DNA of 64,000 nucleotides from Ensifer sesbaniae (GTDB taxonomy: Bacteria > Pseudomonadota > Alphaproteobacteria > Rhizobiales > Rhizobiaceae): positions 246,863-310,862 of the forward strand of contig NZ_JABEKU010000002.1 in NCBI RefSeq assembly GCF_013283665.1. The letters are read 5' to 3'. A program made the translations under genes and the position numbers. The notes beneath the pieces are model-generated. The model searched no databases, had not been told where the DNA came from, and worked only from the letters and a program-made list of their open reading frames with translations. Below, in pieces: positions 36,326 through 44,957 of this stretch (position 1 is the first letter of the stretch; every line of letters starts with the position of its first letter).

Positions 36326-36394
36326 GGCGGCGACAGAGCCGGGGAATGCCTCCGGCTCCATGTCGCGCCATGGCGCGCTGGGAGGTGCGCCGCC
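36326..36394 (-). other. Intercistronic branched RNA structure between binding protein and permease genes
   Basis: An outer stem GGCGGCG (36326-36332) with CGCCGCC (36388-36394) encloses two hairpins: GAGCCGG with CCGGCTC (36336-36358) and the 14-base perfect palindrome CGCGCCATGGCGCG (36364-36377). Together they can fold into a three-way junction in the transcript. In ABC operons such structures protect the 3' end of the binding-protein message and lower downstream expression. Folding energy was not computed. Confidence 0.55.
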
Positions 36395-36410
36395 ACGGCC
36401 TTGATGGCGA

Positions 36411-37745
36411 TCAGTATTTGCCTTCGTCGTCGAAGATCTGCGTCCAGTCCTTGACGAGACCATCGAACGCATCCTGGGCAGAGCCCTGGCCGGCGACCAC
36501 ATAGTCGTGGAAGCGCTTCTGTGCGGCCTGGAGCAGGGAGGCATAGGAGGGCTCGGCCCAGAAGTCCTTCACGATAGCCATGGAATCGAGGAAGGTCTGG
36601 GCATAGGGCTGACTGGTCGCAAAGCCGGGATCTTCGACCACTTTGCGCAGCGCCGAATAGCCGCCCATCTGCCACCATTTCTGCTGGATATCGGGCTGGG
36701 CGAACCACTTGATATAGGCGAGCGCATCGTCCTGCTTCTCGGACGCCGCGACGACCGAGATCCCCTGGCCGCCAAGTTGTGCGAATGCGACGCCATCAGG
36801 TCCGGCCGGATTTGGGAAATAGCCCGACTTTTCGCCGCCCACATTGGCATCGGCATTGATACCAGGCCAGGTGAAGGCGAAGTTCATGTGCAGCGCGACC
36901 TGACCCGATTTGTAAGCGTCGATATCCTCGGACATGTAGGCGTCGGAATGGCCGGGCGGCGTGCAGCAGTCGTAGAGCGCCTTGTAGAATTCCAGCCCCT
37001 GCACGGCTTTGGCGGAGTTCACGTATCCTTCGAGCTCGTATGGCTTGTCCGGGTTTTGATATTCGAAGCCAAAGCTGTAGAGCACGTCCATCGCACCCAT
37101 GGTGATGCCTTCGGATCCGCGCTCAGTGTAGATCGCAGCACCGTAGACGGTCTTTCCATCGATCTCCCGCTTCTGGAAGAATTCGGCGATGTCCTTCAAT
37201 TCGGCAAAGGTCTTCGGCACGGCGAGGTCACGACCGTACTTGCTCTTGAATTCGGCCTGCAGTTCCGGGCGGGCGAACCAGTCCTTGCGGTAGCTCCAGC
37301 CGACGACGTCGCCGAATGCCGGCAGAGCCCAGTAGTTCGGCGAGTTCTTCGGCCATTCGGCATACCCGACGACGGTCGCCGGGATGAAATCGCTCATCTT
37401 GATGCCTTCCTTGTCGAAGAAATCATTGAGCTTGACGTACTGGCCGTTTTCAGCGGCGCCGCCGATCCATTGGCTGTCGCCGATCATCAGGTCGCACAGC
37501 TTGCCGCCGGAGTTCAGCTCGTTCAGCATGCGGTCGGCGAAATTCGGCCACGGCACGAACTCATACTTCATCTTGATGCCGCTCTTGGCTTCGAAATCCT
37601 TACTGAGCTCGACAAGAGCGTTCGCCGGATCCCAGGCCGCCCAGCAAAGTGTCAGCTCGGTCGCGCTTGCTTGACCGGTATTTGCGACGCCGGCCGCCAG
37701 CAGGGCACCCGATGCGGCCAATGATTTGAAATGACGAAGTTCCAT
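36411..37745 (-). CDS. ABC transporter solute-binding protein (family 1)
   Basis: The 444-residue precursor starts MELRHFKSLAASGALLAAGV and has a signal peptide ending near ASA-TELTL. The mature part shows the family 1 folds: LCWAAWDPANALVELSKDFEAKSGIKMKYEFVP, DLMIGDSQWIGGAAENGQYVKLNDFF and the hinge AALHMNFAFTWPGI-like region. Aromatic residues are abundant, as in sugar and polyol binders. GGAGGAGG precedes ATG 37745. It is the first gene of the operon and would present the substrate (perhaps a triose, tetrose or polyol, judged from the kinase) to the MalF/MalG-type permeases. Confidence 0.93.
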   Translation of the reverse strand: MELRHFKSLAASGALLAAGVANTGQASATELTLCWAAWDPANALVELSKDFEAKSGIKMKYEFVPWPNFADRMLNELNSGGKLCDLMIGDSQWIGGAAENGQYVKLNDFFDKEGIKMSDFIPATVVGYAEWPKNSPNYWALPAFGDVVGWSYRKDWFARPELQAEFKSKYGRDLAVPKTFAELKDIAEFFQKREIDGKTVYGAAIYTERGSEGITMGAMDVLYSFGFEYQNPDKPYELEGYVNSAKAVQGLEFYKALYDCCTPPGHSDAYMSEDIDAYKSGQVALHMNFAFTWPGINADANVGGEKSGYFPNPAGPDGVAFAQLGGQGISVVAASEKQDDALAYIKWFAQPDIQQKWWQMGGYSALRKVVEDPGFATSQPYAQTFLDSMAIVKDFWAEPSYASLLQAAQKRFHDYVVAGQGSAQDAFDGLVKDWTQIFDDEGKY

Positions 37746-37898
37746 AGCTGGGGGCCTCCTCCCCTCTCCTTCCGACCTCCATCGGAAGCTGAAAACGCCT
37801 ACGGCGAATTTTGGACGCAAAGCGACGTCCCTGCGTAGGCCCGACTTCTTCGCATCGCTTCGTGACCCCACGCACTCCTCTGAACGGCCACAGATAGA

Positions 37899-37927
37899 AT
37901 GATATTGAGGTGCGCACCTCAATGCAA
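37899..37927 (-). promoter_or_regulatory. Promoter of the kinase/ABC operon with an 18-bp operator in its spacer
   Basis: On the minus strand TTGCAT (37922-37927), a 17-base spacer and TATCAT (37899-37904) form a sigma70-like promoter. The spacer is filled by the perfect palindrome TTGAGGTGCGCACCTCAA (37905-37922). A repressor bound there would block RNA polymerase fully. The divergent LacI gene is the obvious source. Confidence 0.68.
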
Positions 37928-37934
37928 GCAAATT

Positions 37935-37952
37935 TTGAGGTGCGCACATCAA
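37935..37952. promoter_or_regulatory. Second 18-bp LacI-type operator
   Basis: TTGAGGTGCGCACATCAA differs by one base from the perfect operator at 37905. The two centres are 30 bases apart, close to three helical turns, so both sites face the same side. It lies 70 bases before the LacI start and may serve autoregulation or cooperative binding. Confidence 0.68.
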
Positions 37953-38021
37953 TTCTTGCTTTTCGATTGCTTTTGTTGGAGGAATCACCCTGAAGGATCG
38001 AGAGCAAAGAGAAGCGATAGA

Positions 38022-39059
38022 ATGCGTCCTACCGCGAAAGACCTGGCAGAAGCGGCCGGCGTAAGCCTGGCTACCGTCGACCGCGTACTGAACGACCGGC
38101 CGAATGTCAGCAAGAAGGCTTTCCGCAAGGTCAACGACGCCATCGAGCGTATCGGTTTCGTCCGGAACCCGGCGGCGGTCGCGCTCGCGCGCAACAAGAC
38201 CTACCGGTTTCGCTTCGTCCTTCCCCTCTCGGGCGACCAGTATCTGAGCGAGCTGATCGGGTGCGTCACCGAAGCCCGGAACGCGCTGCGCGCCGATTCC
38301 ACCGAGGTGGAGGCCGTGCAAATCCCGATGGCAGATCCGCACCACGTCGCCAAATATCTGAGCCTCATCGATCACGAGACCGTCGATGGCGTCGCGGTGA
38401 TGGCACCGGAGTCCCCACAGGTGCGCGATGCGCTGGTACGGCTCGTGGAACGGGGGGTAAGAGTGGTGCAGTTCCTGTCGGGCCAGGAACGACTGGAAAG
38501 CGCTGACTATGTCGGTATCGACAACGTCGCGGCCGGCGCCACGGCCGGCAAGATCGCAGGCCGTTTCATCGGCAACCGGGCCGGCAAAATCATGGTCGTG
38601 GCAGAAACCATGATGGCACTCGACAGCATCGAGCGCCGCCTCGGCTTCGACGGCATCATCAACGCGCAGTTTCCACAACTCCAATGTCTGCCGTCGCTCG
38701 AGACCTATGCCGACGAGAAACGCGCCGAACTGATCATTCACCGGACGCTGCAACACAACCCGGACACGCTGGCCGTCTACGTGTTGAGTTCCGAGGCGCG
38801 AGCGCCGTTGACGGCGGTCTGGAATGCGCAGGGCTCGCGCCAGCTCACGGTTATCGCCCACGAGCGCACGCCCTTCAGCGAGCGGGCGCTGATGGAGGAA
38901 CGCATCGATGCCCTGATCGCCCAGGACCCGGGCCATGCGGTTCGAAGCGCACTACGCATATTGCGCGCCCGCGCCGACCATCGCGAACCCCTGGCCTCGC
39001 AGGAGAGGATCCGCATCGAGATCCTGCTCAAGGAGAACCTTCAGCTGCAAAGCGGTTGA
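38022..39059 (+). CDS. LacI-family transcriptional regulator of the kinase/ABC operon
   Basis: The 345-residue protein has the helix-turn-helix PTAKDLAEAAGVSLATVDRV with hinge ISERIGF-like VNDAIERIGFVRNPAAVALAR, and a sugar-binding-like effector domain ending with a C-terminal LLKENL. Effector domain signatures include YVGIDNVAAGATAGKIAGRFIG, as in the RbsR/xylitol-type subgroup. ATG 38022 gives the standard start MRPTAKDL; 41 upstream codons run through the operators and are rejected. The gene is divergent from the ABC operon and separated from it by two near-identical operators. Inducer probably the transported polyol or ketose. Confidence 0.93.
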   Translation: MRPTAKDLAEAAGVSLATVDRVLNDRPNVSKKAFRKVNDAIERIGFVRNPAAVALARNKTYRFRFVLPLSGDQYLSELIGCVTEARNALRADSTEVEAVQIPMADPHHVAKYLSLIDHETVDGVAVMAPESPQVRDALVRLVERGVRVVQFLSGQERLESADYVGIDNVAAGATAGKIAGRFIGNRAGKIMVVAETMMALDSIERRLGFDGIINAQFPQLQCLPSLETYADEKRAELIIHRTLQHNPDTLAVYVLSSEARAPLTAVWNAQGSRQLTVIAHERTPFSERALMEERIDALIAQDPGHAVRSALRILRARADHREPLASQERIRIEILLKENLQLQSG

Positions 39060-39113
39060 GATGACAGTCGAATAGTGGGCAGCGATAGACGGTCTACGGG
39101 GGGGCCACACGGA

Positions 39114-39917
39114 TCAGCGCCTTGGAAAGACGGACCTATGCAAGGCGCGCACCCGCCGCGCTGCCCGCCACCCGGTGGCGATGAGCCGGTCTACGGGCGG
39201 AGCAACCGGCACCTGCTGTTTCTCGATGAGATCCACGAGCGCCTCGGCCGTCATATCGCTGGTGACGACGATGCGCGAAAGCGCGAAGAGGTTTTCCGTC
39301 TCGTCGCTCAGCGCGTGACGCACCCGGCAGGCGGCGAGATACCCGGCCTCCTCTGCGATGCGGCGGGTGGCGCGCGAAGCGTAGCCGTGGGGATAGGCAA
39401 AAGTCGTCACGGCGCGCCCCAAGCCGTCTTCCAGCGCCTTCTTGCTGTCACGAAGCTCACGCGTCGCCTTCGCCCATGACAGCGTGTCGAGCTCCGGATG
39501 GCTGACCGAATGCGCGCCGATCTCCACGCCCGCCTTCTGTAGATTGCGCAAGGCAGCCCAGTCGAGCATTGGTCGGCTGCCTTCGCCAAGATCGGCAAGC
39601 CATCGAGCCGTGGCGCCGACCAGGCCGGAGACGACATAGAGCGTTGCGGAAAAGCGGCGGGCCATCAAGACCGGCATCGCCCCCTCGGCGAAGTCGCTCA
39701 GCCCATCGTCGAAGGTGATCAGGCAGGTCAGAGGTGGCACCGGCTGAGCGCTACGCCGCAGGAGGGCGAGATCGCCCACCGTGATCGCGCGGTAGCCCCG
39801 GTCCGACAAAGCGTGGAGGTGGGAGTCGAGCTCCCGTTGCGTCACCAACCAGCGCCGATAGGCCGAGGCGCAACTCGAACCAACGCTATGGTAGACCAGA
39901 ATGGGGATGGATTGCAT
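39114..39917 (-). CDS. Polysaccharide deacetylase (NodB-homology domain)
   Basis: The 267-residue protein has the carbohydrate esterase 4 motifs: PILVYHSV at the start, LITFDDGLSDF with catalytic and metal Asp70-Asp71, the metal histidines H136 and H140 in GAHSVSHPELD, and FAYPHGYAS. No signal peptide is evident, so it may act in the cytoplasm or on lipid-linked precursors, which differs from secreted members. It ends the minus-strand glycosyl transfer group and follows the double GT2 gene with two bases between. Removal of acetyl groups from N-acetyl sugars of the polysaccharide is the likely role. Confidence 0.9.
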   Translation of the reverse strand: MQSIPILVYHSVGSSCASAYRRWLVTQRELDSHLHALSDRGYRAITVGDLALLRRSAQPVPPLTCLITFDDGLSDFAEGAMPVLMARRFSATLYVVSGLVGATARWLADLGEGSRPMLDWAALRNLQKAGVEIGAHSVSHPELDTLSWAKATRELRDSKKALEDGLGRAVTTFAYPHGYASRATRRIAEEAGYLAACRVRHALSDETENLFALSRIVVTSDMTAEALVDLIEKQQVPVAPPVDRLIATGWRAARRVRALHRSVFPRR

Positions 39918-39919
39918 GC

Positions 39920-42088
39920 TCAGACCTCCCCTTTTGCCGGCTGCCTCGCGGCAAGGCCGTCATGCGGGCGATCATCGTGTCGGCGCTTCGCCAGGCTGCG
40001 TAGGTAGCCCGGCACGCCTGCAAGGATACCGAGACGCTCCATCCATACGAGTCGGCGCGGATAGTCGGACGGCAGCCGCGCGGTCTTCTCCGAAGTTGGT
40101 CCGGCCATATGCCGAATGCCCGCGGGAAATGCCACCGCAAGGCGCAGAGCCCGGCGCGGATCGTCGATCACGAGCTTCGTCAGGTAGGCGCCAAGGCCCA
40201 TCCCGTAACAATAGGCCTGCCGACGCATCCCCTCCTCGCTCCGGCGATGGTAGTGCCAGATGATACCCTGCGGCTGATAGACGAGCTGGAAACCGGCGTT
40301 GACGATGGCGAAGAATGCAGCAAGGTCGTCACCCCCGCGCGCCAGCGTTCCTGCCCCAAGCGCGGCATCGAAACCGCCCACCCGGCGCAAGGCGCTGGCG
40401 CGAAAGGCCATGTTTGCCCCGGACCCGAACTGGCCGGCGGTGAACGGAAAGAGCACGCCTTTCGACCGGTTCGCCTTGAGATCGTAGGCCCGGCGCTGCA
40501 GGCCCTTGCCGAAACCGCCGTGCCGTTCCGTCCAAACCTGGGCCCGCGTTTCCAGTTCGGCAGGGAGGATCAGGCCGGTTACGCAGCCAACCGTCCCATC
40601 CTCCTCCATCGGCGCCGCCATCGCCTCCACCCAGTGCCGGTCGAGCACAACGTCGTCATCCGTGAAGAGGACAATATCGCTCGATACATGGCGCAAGCCC
40701 GCGTTGTGGGCCCGTCCGAGTCCAGGCGTTGGCTCGAGCACATAGTGCACGCGACCGCGATAACGGGCAGAAAGCAGATCCGCGGTTGCAGTCGAGGCCG
40801 GCGCATTGTCGACGACGACCACCTCGTCCGGCGCACGCGTCTGGTCGAAGAGCGAAGTGAGGCAGCGGTCAAGGCTGTCTGCCCGATCGCGCGTCGCAAT
40901 CACGACCGCGACCCGCTCTTTCGGACGCATCCGGTGCGCCGCGGTTGATGCCACCGACCTCAGAGACCCGATTTTTGCGACCAGATCGGCCGGCTGCACG
41001 AGCAGACCTTCATGTTCGAGTTCAACGATCGCGAGCGGCTGGGGTCCGGAACGGACAAGACAGAATATGCCGCCATAGGGAACGCCGTCCGGCCGCGAGA
41101 GATCGATCGCAGGAAGCGGTTTTTCCTGGTCGATGCAGACGACCTTGATCGGGCGGAAGGTGGTTGCAGCCCTAGAGGACTTTGCCATGAGATAACCCGC
41201 CGTTGTTAAGGCAAGGCCCGCGACAATGGCACCGGCGCGCATCAGCCCTCCGGCATCCAGCCGCGTCACCGCGTCGGCCACGCCGCGAACGACGCCTGCC
41301 GGTAGCGTTCGGGTCACATAGGCACGTTCAGCGCCAAGGGTTTCACCAGCTCCGACGGCCCTGACCACAGCGCTCTTCGATCGTCCCTCAGCCAGGCAGC
41401 GCCTGCGGAAGTAAGCCCAACGTGATCGTTCTGCCGTAACGTGATGATGAACCACGGCACCCGGGTCGTAGAGGATCACCGAATTGGGATATTGCCTATG
41501 CACGCGAATACATAGCTCCGTTTCCTCGCACCCAGCCGCGTCCTGGCCACTTCGGCCCATACCTTCGCGAAAGCCACCGACGACTTCGAATACCGATCGA
41601 CGGAAAGACATGTTGCAACCGATGGGATTGCGAACGGGCCGCAATCCCACGGGGAGACCCCGGTAACTGCAACCGACGACCCATTGGAATTCTTCGGGAA
41701 ACCACGACGGTCGGTCGCTTTGCCAGATCGGCAGGACCCCACCGCCAACGCCGACCACCGCCGGGTCGGCGTAGTGACTTGCCAGCCGCTCGAGCCAATC
41801 AGGTTCGGCAACCGCATCGTCGTCGAGAAAGGCAACGACATCCGTGGAGGCGCACGCCCGCACGCCGGTATTGCGCGCCCCGGATAAGCCTTGCGTCCCT
41901 TCGTTCGCCACCGCCTCGACTTCTGGAAAGGAGGCTCGGATCGCGCGCAGCAGCCGTTCGTTGTGATCGATAACGACGACCACCCGTTCGGGCCGCAGCC
42001 TCTGGTTCAGGACGGAACCGATGGCAGCACCAAGCTGCTCGCGGCGCTCGTCGGAATAAGCGCAGATGACAACCTCAATGGGGCACAT
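39920..42088 (-). CDS. Bifunctional protein with two family 2 glycosyltransferase domains
   Basis: The 722-residue protein holds two GT2 domains. The first (residues 1-260) has VEVVICAYSDERREQL-like start, AFLDDDAVAEPDWLE (DxD) and the acceptor loop GCEETELCIRV. A hydrophobic helix near residue 285 (AGAIVAGLALTTAGYLMA) and a linker follow. The second domain (about 385-650) has VAVVIATRDRADSLDRCLTSL, FTDDDVVLDRHWVEAM and the conserved GGFDAALGAGTLARGGDD. Two transferases in one chain usually add alternating or successive sugars. GAGG precedes ATG 42088; a TTG 12 bases earlier is possible. It is coupled to the single GT2 gene upstream. Confidence 0.88.
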   Translation of the reverse strand: MCPIEVVICAYSDERREQLGAAIGSVLNQRLRPERVVVVIDHNERLLRAIRASFPEVEAVANEGTQGLSGARNTGVRACASTDVVAFLDDDAVAEPDWLERLASHYADPAVVGVGGGVLPIWQSDRPSWFPEEFQWVVGCSYRGLPVGLRPVRNPIGCNMSFRRSVFEVVGGFREGMGRSGQDAAGCEETELCIRVHRQYPNSVILYDPGAVVHHHVTAERSRWAYFRRRCLAEGRSKSAVVRAVGAGETLGAERAYVTRTLPAGVVRGVADAVTRLDAGGLMRAGAIVAGLALTTAGYLMAKSSRAATTFRPIKVVCIDQEKPLPAIDLSRPDGVPYGGIFCLVRSGPQPLAIVELEHEGLLVQPADLVAKIGSLRSVASTAAHRMRPKERVAVVIATRDRADSLDRCLTSLFDQTRAPDEVVVVDNAPASTATADLLSARYRGRVHYVLEPTPGLGRAHNAGLRHVSSDIVLFTDDDVVLDRHWVEAMAAPMEEDGTVGCVTGLILPAELETRAQVWTERHGGFGKGLQRRAYDLKANRSKGVLFPFTAGQFGSGANMAFRASALRRVGGFDAALGAGTLARGGDDLAAFFAIVNAGFQLVYQPQGIIWHYHRRSEEGMRRQAYCYGMGLGAYLTKLVIDDPRRALRLAVAFPAGIRHMAGPTSEKTARLPSDYPRRLVWMERLGILAGVPGYLRSLAKRRHDDRPHDGLAARQPAKGEV

Positions 42089-42096
42089 GGTGGGCC

Positions 42097-42879
42097 TCAA
42101 CCGGTTCGGTTCCTGACAGCGGTGGCCGCGGAACCCCGCAAGCTGACACCAAGCCGCGTGATTGTCTTGAGCACGCGCCAGCCATCGGGAATCGTCCGAA
42201 GATTGCTGACACCATGAATGCGGGCATATTCTCGGCTCGGCAGTTCGGCGATGGTGAGGCCGGCCTGGAGGGCGCGGATGTTCATCTGTGTCTCGATTTC
42301 GAATCCAGTGGCGGACTCGACGCGCAGATGCGGCAACACATCACGCCAGAAGGCATTGTAGCCGTAGCAAAGGTCGCTGTAGCGTCCGCCGAAACGCAGA
42401 CGGACCAACTGAAGCAATCCCCAGTTTCCGAGCCGCCGATACCACTCCATGTCATGCGTATCGCCACCCTGCAGGAAGCGCGACCCCTTGACGAAATCCG
42501 CACCGGCAAGCAGCGCGCCCACGAAACCGGCCATCTCCGCCGGATCGGCGGAGCCGTCAGCGTCGAGCGTGACGAGAATGTCGCCGCGTGCTGCGGCAAA
42601 GCCGACGGCAAGAGCAGCCCCTTTTCCGAGGCGGGGCTGCTCGATGACGACAATGTCCGGCATCAGGTCTCGCGCCGTGGCCACGGTGCCGTCGGAGGAA
42701 TTTCCATCAACGAGGATCACCTCGTCGATCCATGCGGGGATGCGCGGCAGGACATGCGGGAGGTTCTTCGCCTCGTTCACCGTCGGCACGATAACACTGA
42801 CACGCGGAACGGAAATGGCGCGGCCTATAGCCGCCGAGCGAAGCGCCGCTCTTAATGGTTTCTGAAATGGCTCACCCAT
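42097..42879 (-). CDS. Family 2 glycosyltransferase, dolichyl-phosphate mannose synthase-like
   Basis: The 260-residue protein shows RVSVIVPTVNEAKNLPHVLPRI, EVILVDGNSSDGTVATA, the GKGAALAVGFAAARGDILVTLDADGSADPAEM motif (D-A-D metal site) and FEIETQMNIRALQAGLTIAELPS, the pattern of DPM1-like or polyprenyl-phosphate glycosyltransferases. There is no C-terminal membrane domain. It may load a sugar on a lipid carrier or act as transferase in repeat-unit assembly. It starts the minus-strand group GT2, double GT2, deacetylase; a tandem repeat lies just upstream of its ATG. Confidence 0.9.
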   Translation of the reverse strand: MGEPFQKPLRAALRSAAIGRAISVPRVSVIVPTVNEAKNLPHVLPRIPAWIDEVILVDGNSSDGTVATARDLMPDIVVIEQPRLGKGAALAVGFAAARGDILVTLDADGSADPAEMAGFVGALLAGADFVKGSRFLQGGDTHDMEWYRRLGNWGLLQLVRLRFGGRYSDLCYGYNAFWRDVLPHLRVESATGFEIETQMNIRALQAGLTIAELPSREYARIHGVSNLRTIPDGWRVLKTITRLGVSLRGSAATAVRNRTG

Positions 42880-42883
42880 TTGT

Positions 42884-42919
42884 TCAAATTCCTCGACCTA
42901 ATGCTCAAATTCCTCAACC
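42884..42919 (-). repeat. Two 15-base direct repeats before the GT2 gene
   Basis: On the minus strand GGTCGAGGAATTTGA (42884-42898) and GGTTGAGGAATTTGA (42905-42919) are 21 bases apart start to start, two helical turns. The proximal copy supplies the GAGG that may serve as ribosome-binding site. The pair could be a duplicated regulator site or a chance duplication. Confidence 0.5.
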
Positions 42920-43647
42920 CAAAATATTGAAAGCAATAAACCCTTTCCCCCTGGCCAAATTTTTGACCATGGATGAACGGAAGCCTGTATTACTTGTGCG
43001 CATTCGCTTTTATTACAATATTCTAACTTTGTAAACTACCAACACTCCCCTCATAGATCAACATATTAGAGAATAGGACTCCAGTTGTTTTGAATTAATT
43101 CAATGGATAGGATCGCGCGTGACTTTATGACAGAAAAATGACAATGTATAAACCGTGATATTTGGACGACCCTAAGGGATTTGTCGAAATAGCTTCTTGG
43201 ATATGTGCGATTTTATGGCGGAACTCTGGATATCGAGACAGTATCCAATCTTTGAGACGCGAGCTAAAGACTCTGCACATAAGCATCGCCTTACTGCTTG
43301 CCGAGGCAGAGGACGAGAAGTGCCAATCTCGCTCCAGTCGAGCCAAGAATCTGCACTTCGACCCAAGCCCAGTCGGCACAGACGACCAGCATCTCATCGG
43401 TCAACGAACCCGAAGAACCGCGCTCAAGTCGTGCTTACGCCATGACTTCCTCACCGAAAGAGCAGATCACAGCAAGAGTTAAACAAGTAAATAAGCGGAC
43501 TTAACTGGCTGAATTTCTCGATTTCGAAATGAATGGCAGTTTATATTATTCGCAGACGAGACGAGATGCGATGGCATGAAGGTCCGGAATCGCGTATCAT
43601 ACATTATCCGAACGGATTATATTGTAGTTCAAACGTTAGCGAGACCG
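42920..43647. other. AT-rich gene-free region
   Basis: About 730 bases of unusually low GC sequence, with runs such as TTTTATTACAATATTC near 43010. Short frames on both strands (around 43125-43480) lack good ribosome-binding sites and family features, so I do not call them genes. The part next to the GT2 gene probably contains its promoter. Foreign or decayed DNA is possible. Confidence 0.45.
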
Positions 43648-43947
43648 ATGCAGCCGAAAGAACAGATCGCGAAGGCGCCGTCCGCAGACCCGGTGAAGCG
43701 GTGGATGGAGTTGATGGCTGAGTGGGAGGTTCTCTCGGCCGAACTTAGCGACGCTCGACGTGCCGTTGAACAATCACCTGCCGCAGAGAACGCCGCATTG
43801 GTAGAAGCCGAGGCGGCGTTGCTCGCCAAAGCCGCTGCGCTCAAGGAACAGATCGATCAGGTTCTGGCCGAGGCGGCCAGTCGGCGACAACCGATAAACG
43901 GCCCGCTCGTAGTCGGCACGCTGATTACACCGAACAAAGGCAAGTGA
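43648..43947 (+). CDS. Small coiled-coil hypothetical protein
   Basis: The 99-residue protein has a long predicted amphipathic helix, with heptad-like spacing in KRWMELMAEWEVLSAELSD and AEAALLAKAAALKEQIDQVL, and a short basic tail. The start ATG 43648 is chosen because residues before it are unlike the helix; the ribosome-binding site is weak. It is convergent with the epimerase gene. No function can be assigned; the alanine/glutamate-rich helix suggests an oligomer. Confidence 0.55.
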   Translation: MQPKEQIAKAPSADPVKRWMELMAEWEVLSAELSDARRAVEQSPAAENAALVEAEAALLAKAAALKEQIDQVLAEAASRRQPINGPLVVGTLITPNKGK

Positions 43948-44045
43948 CTCGGCCAGCGCTGGATCGTTCCAGCCAAGAGCAGCCTGCATTCCGGATACCG
44001 GCTTCGCGTTGCTGACGCGACGAAGTGGCGGGTACGCCGGCGGGG

Positions 44046-44957
44046 CTACCGCAGCAGCTGCGCCAGCCCGGTGCGCAGATCCGTCCCGCATTGATAGCCG
44101 AGGATCGCCTGAAGCGATTGTACGCATCCTTTGGAGCGCCGGACTTCCCCGAGTAGGCCGTCAACATGCTCGATCCGGCACCGAGAGTTCGTTTCCTCGA
44201 TCATGATCCGCGCCAGATCATTGATCGCCGTCTCGACACCGCTGCAAACATTGATGACCGTCGCCCCCGGCCTGTCGCTGCCGATCGCGCGGATCAATGC
44301 CTCCACCACGTCGTCGACATACACGAAATCGCGGGTCTGCATGCCGTCGCCGTAGATAATGATGTTTTCGTTGTTCTTCAGTCGCTGTGCGAACTTGGTG
44401 ATCACTCCGGAATAGGGTGACGATGGATCCTGGCCCGGACCAAACACGTTGAAGAATCGCAAGCCGGTCGTGGAAAGACCATAGACTTCGTATGCGGCGC
44501 GAGCGTGCAGTTCGCAGGAGAGCTTATCCGCTCCATAGGGCGAGAGAGGGACGCATTTGCCGTTTTCGGAAAGCGGCAGGTCCTGGCTTGCTCCATAAAC
44601 GGCGGCGGAAGACGCGTAAACCAGCGGAAGCTTGGTGCCCGCGCGGGCGAGTTCCTCCACGATTGTCAGCAAGCCGGTAATGTTGATGGCGTGCGACGAG
44701 GTTAGTTGCCGATTGCAGCGCTCGACCGAAGCGACTGCCGCCAGATGGACGCAGGCGTCGACGCCGGCAAGTGCGCGGTGAACGGCTTCCCGGTCCAGAA
44801 TAGAGCCCTCGACGAAAGTGACCCCGCTCGGGATGTTCTCAGGTTTCCCCGAACTCAAGTCGTCAAGAACCACGATACCGTGGCCGGTTTGCAGCAAGCG
44901 CCGCGCGAGATTTGCGCCTATGAAGCCGGCTCCACCAGTCACCAGGATCGTTTTCAA
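44046..44957 (-). CDS. NAD-dependent epimerase (UDP-glucose 4-epimerase-like, SDR family)
   Basis: The 303-residue protein is an extended short-chain dehydrogenase. It has the NAD motif LVTGGAGFIGANLARRL, the serine pair in VYASSAAVYGAS and the catalytic YGADK. Later motifs are RFFNVFGPGQDPSSPYSGVI and YGDGMQTRDFVYVDDVVEAL, as in GalE/WbpP-like sugar nucleotide epimerases. It would supply UDP-galactose or a similar precursor to the polysaccharide. Length fits the family. It stands apart from the transferases as a single gene; its exact sugar cannot be told. Confidence 0.9.
   Translation of the reverse strand: MKTILVTGGAGFIGANLARRLLQTGHGIVVLDDLSSGKPENIPSGVTFVEGSILDREAVHRALAGVDACVHLAAVASVERCNRQLTSSHAINITGLLTIVEELARAGTKLPLVYASSAAVYGASQDLPLSENGKCVPLSPYGADKLSCELHARAAYEVYGLSTTGLRFFNVFGPGQDPSSPYSGVITKFAQRLKNNENIIIYGDGMQTRDFVYVDDVVEALIRAIGSDRPGATVINVCSGVETAINDLARIMIEETNSRCRIEHVDGLLGEVRRSKGCVQSLQAILGYQCGTDLRTGLAQLLR

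Noticed and set aside
37746-38936. Extension of the kinase-operon binding protein frame across the LacI gene
   Set aside because: The extra 397 residues run antisense to the LacI regulator and through its operators; the signal peptide and ribosome-binding site place the start at 37745.
43125-43482. Short frames on both strands in the AT-rich gap
   Set aside because: No ribosome-binding site, no family features, and both strands are equally open, so neither can be supported.
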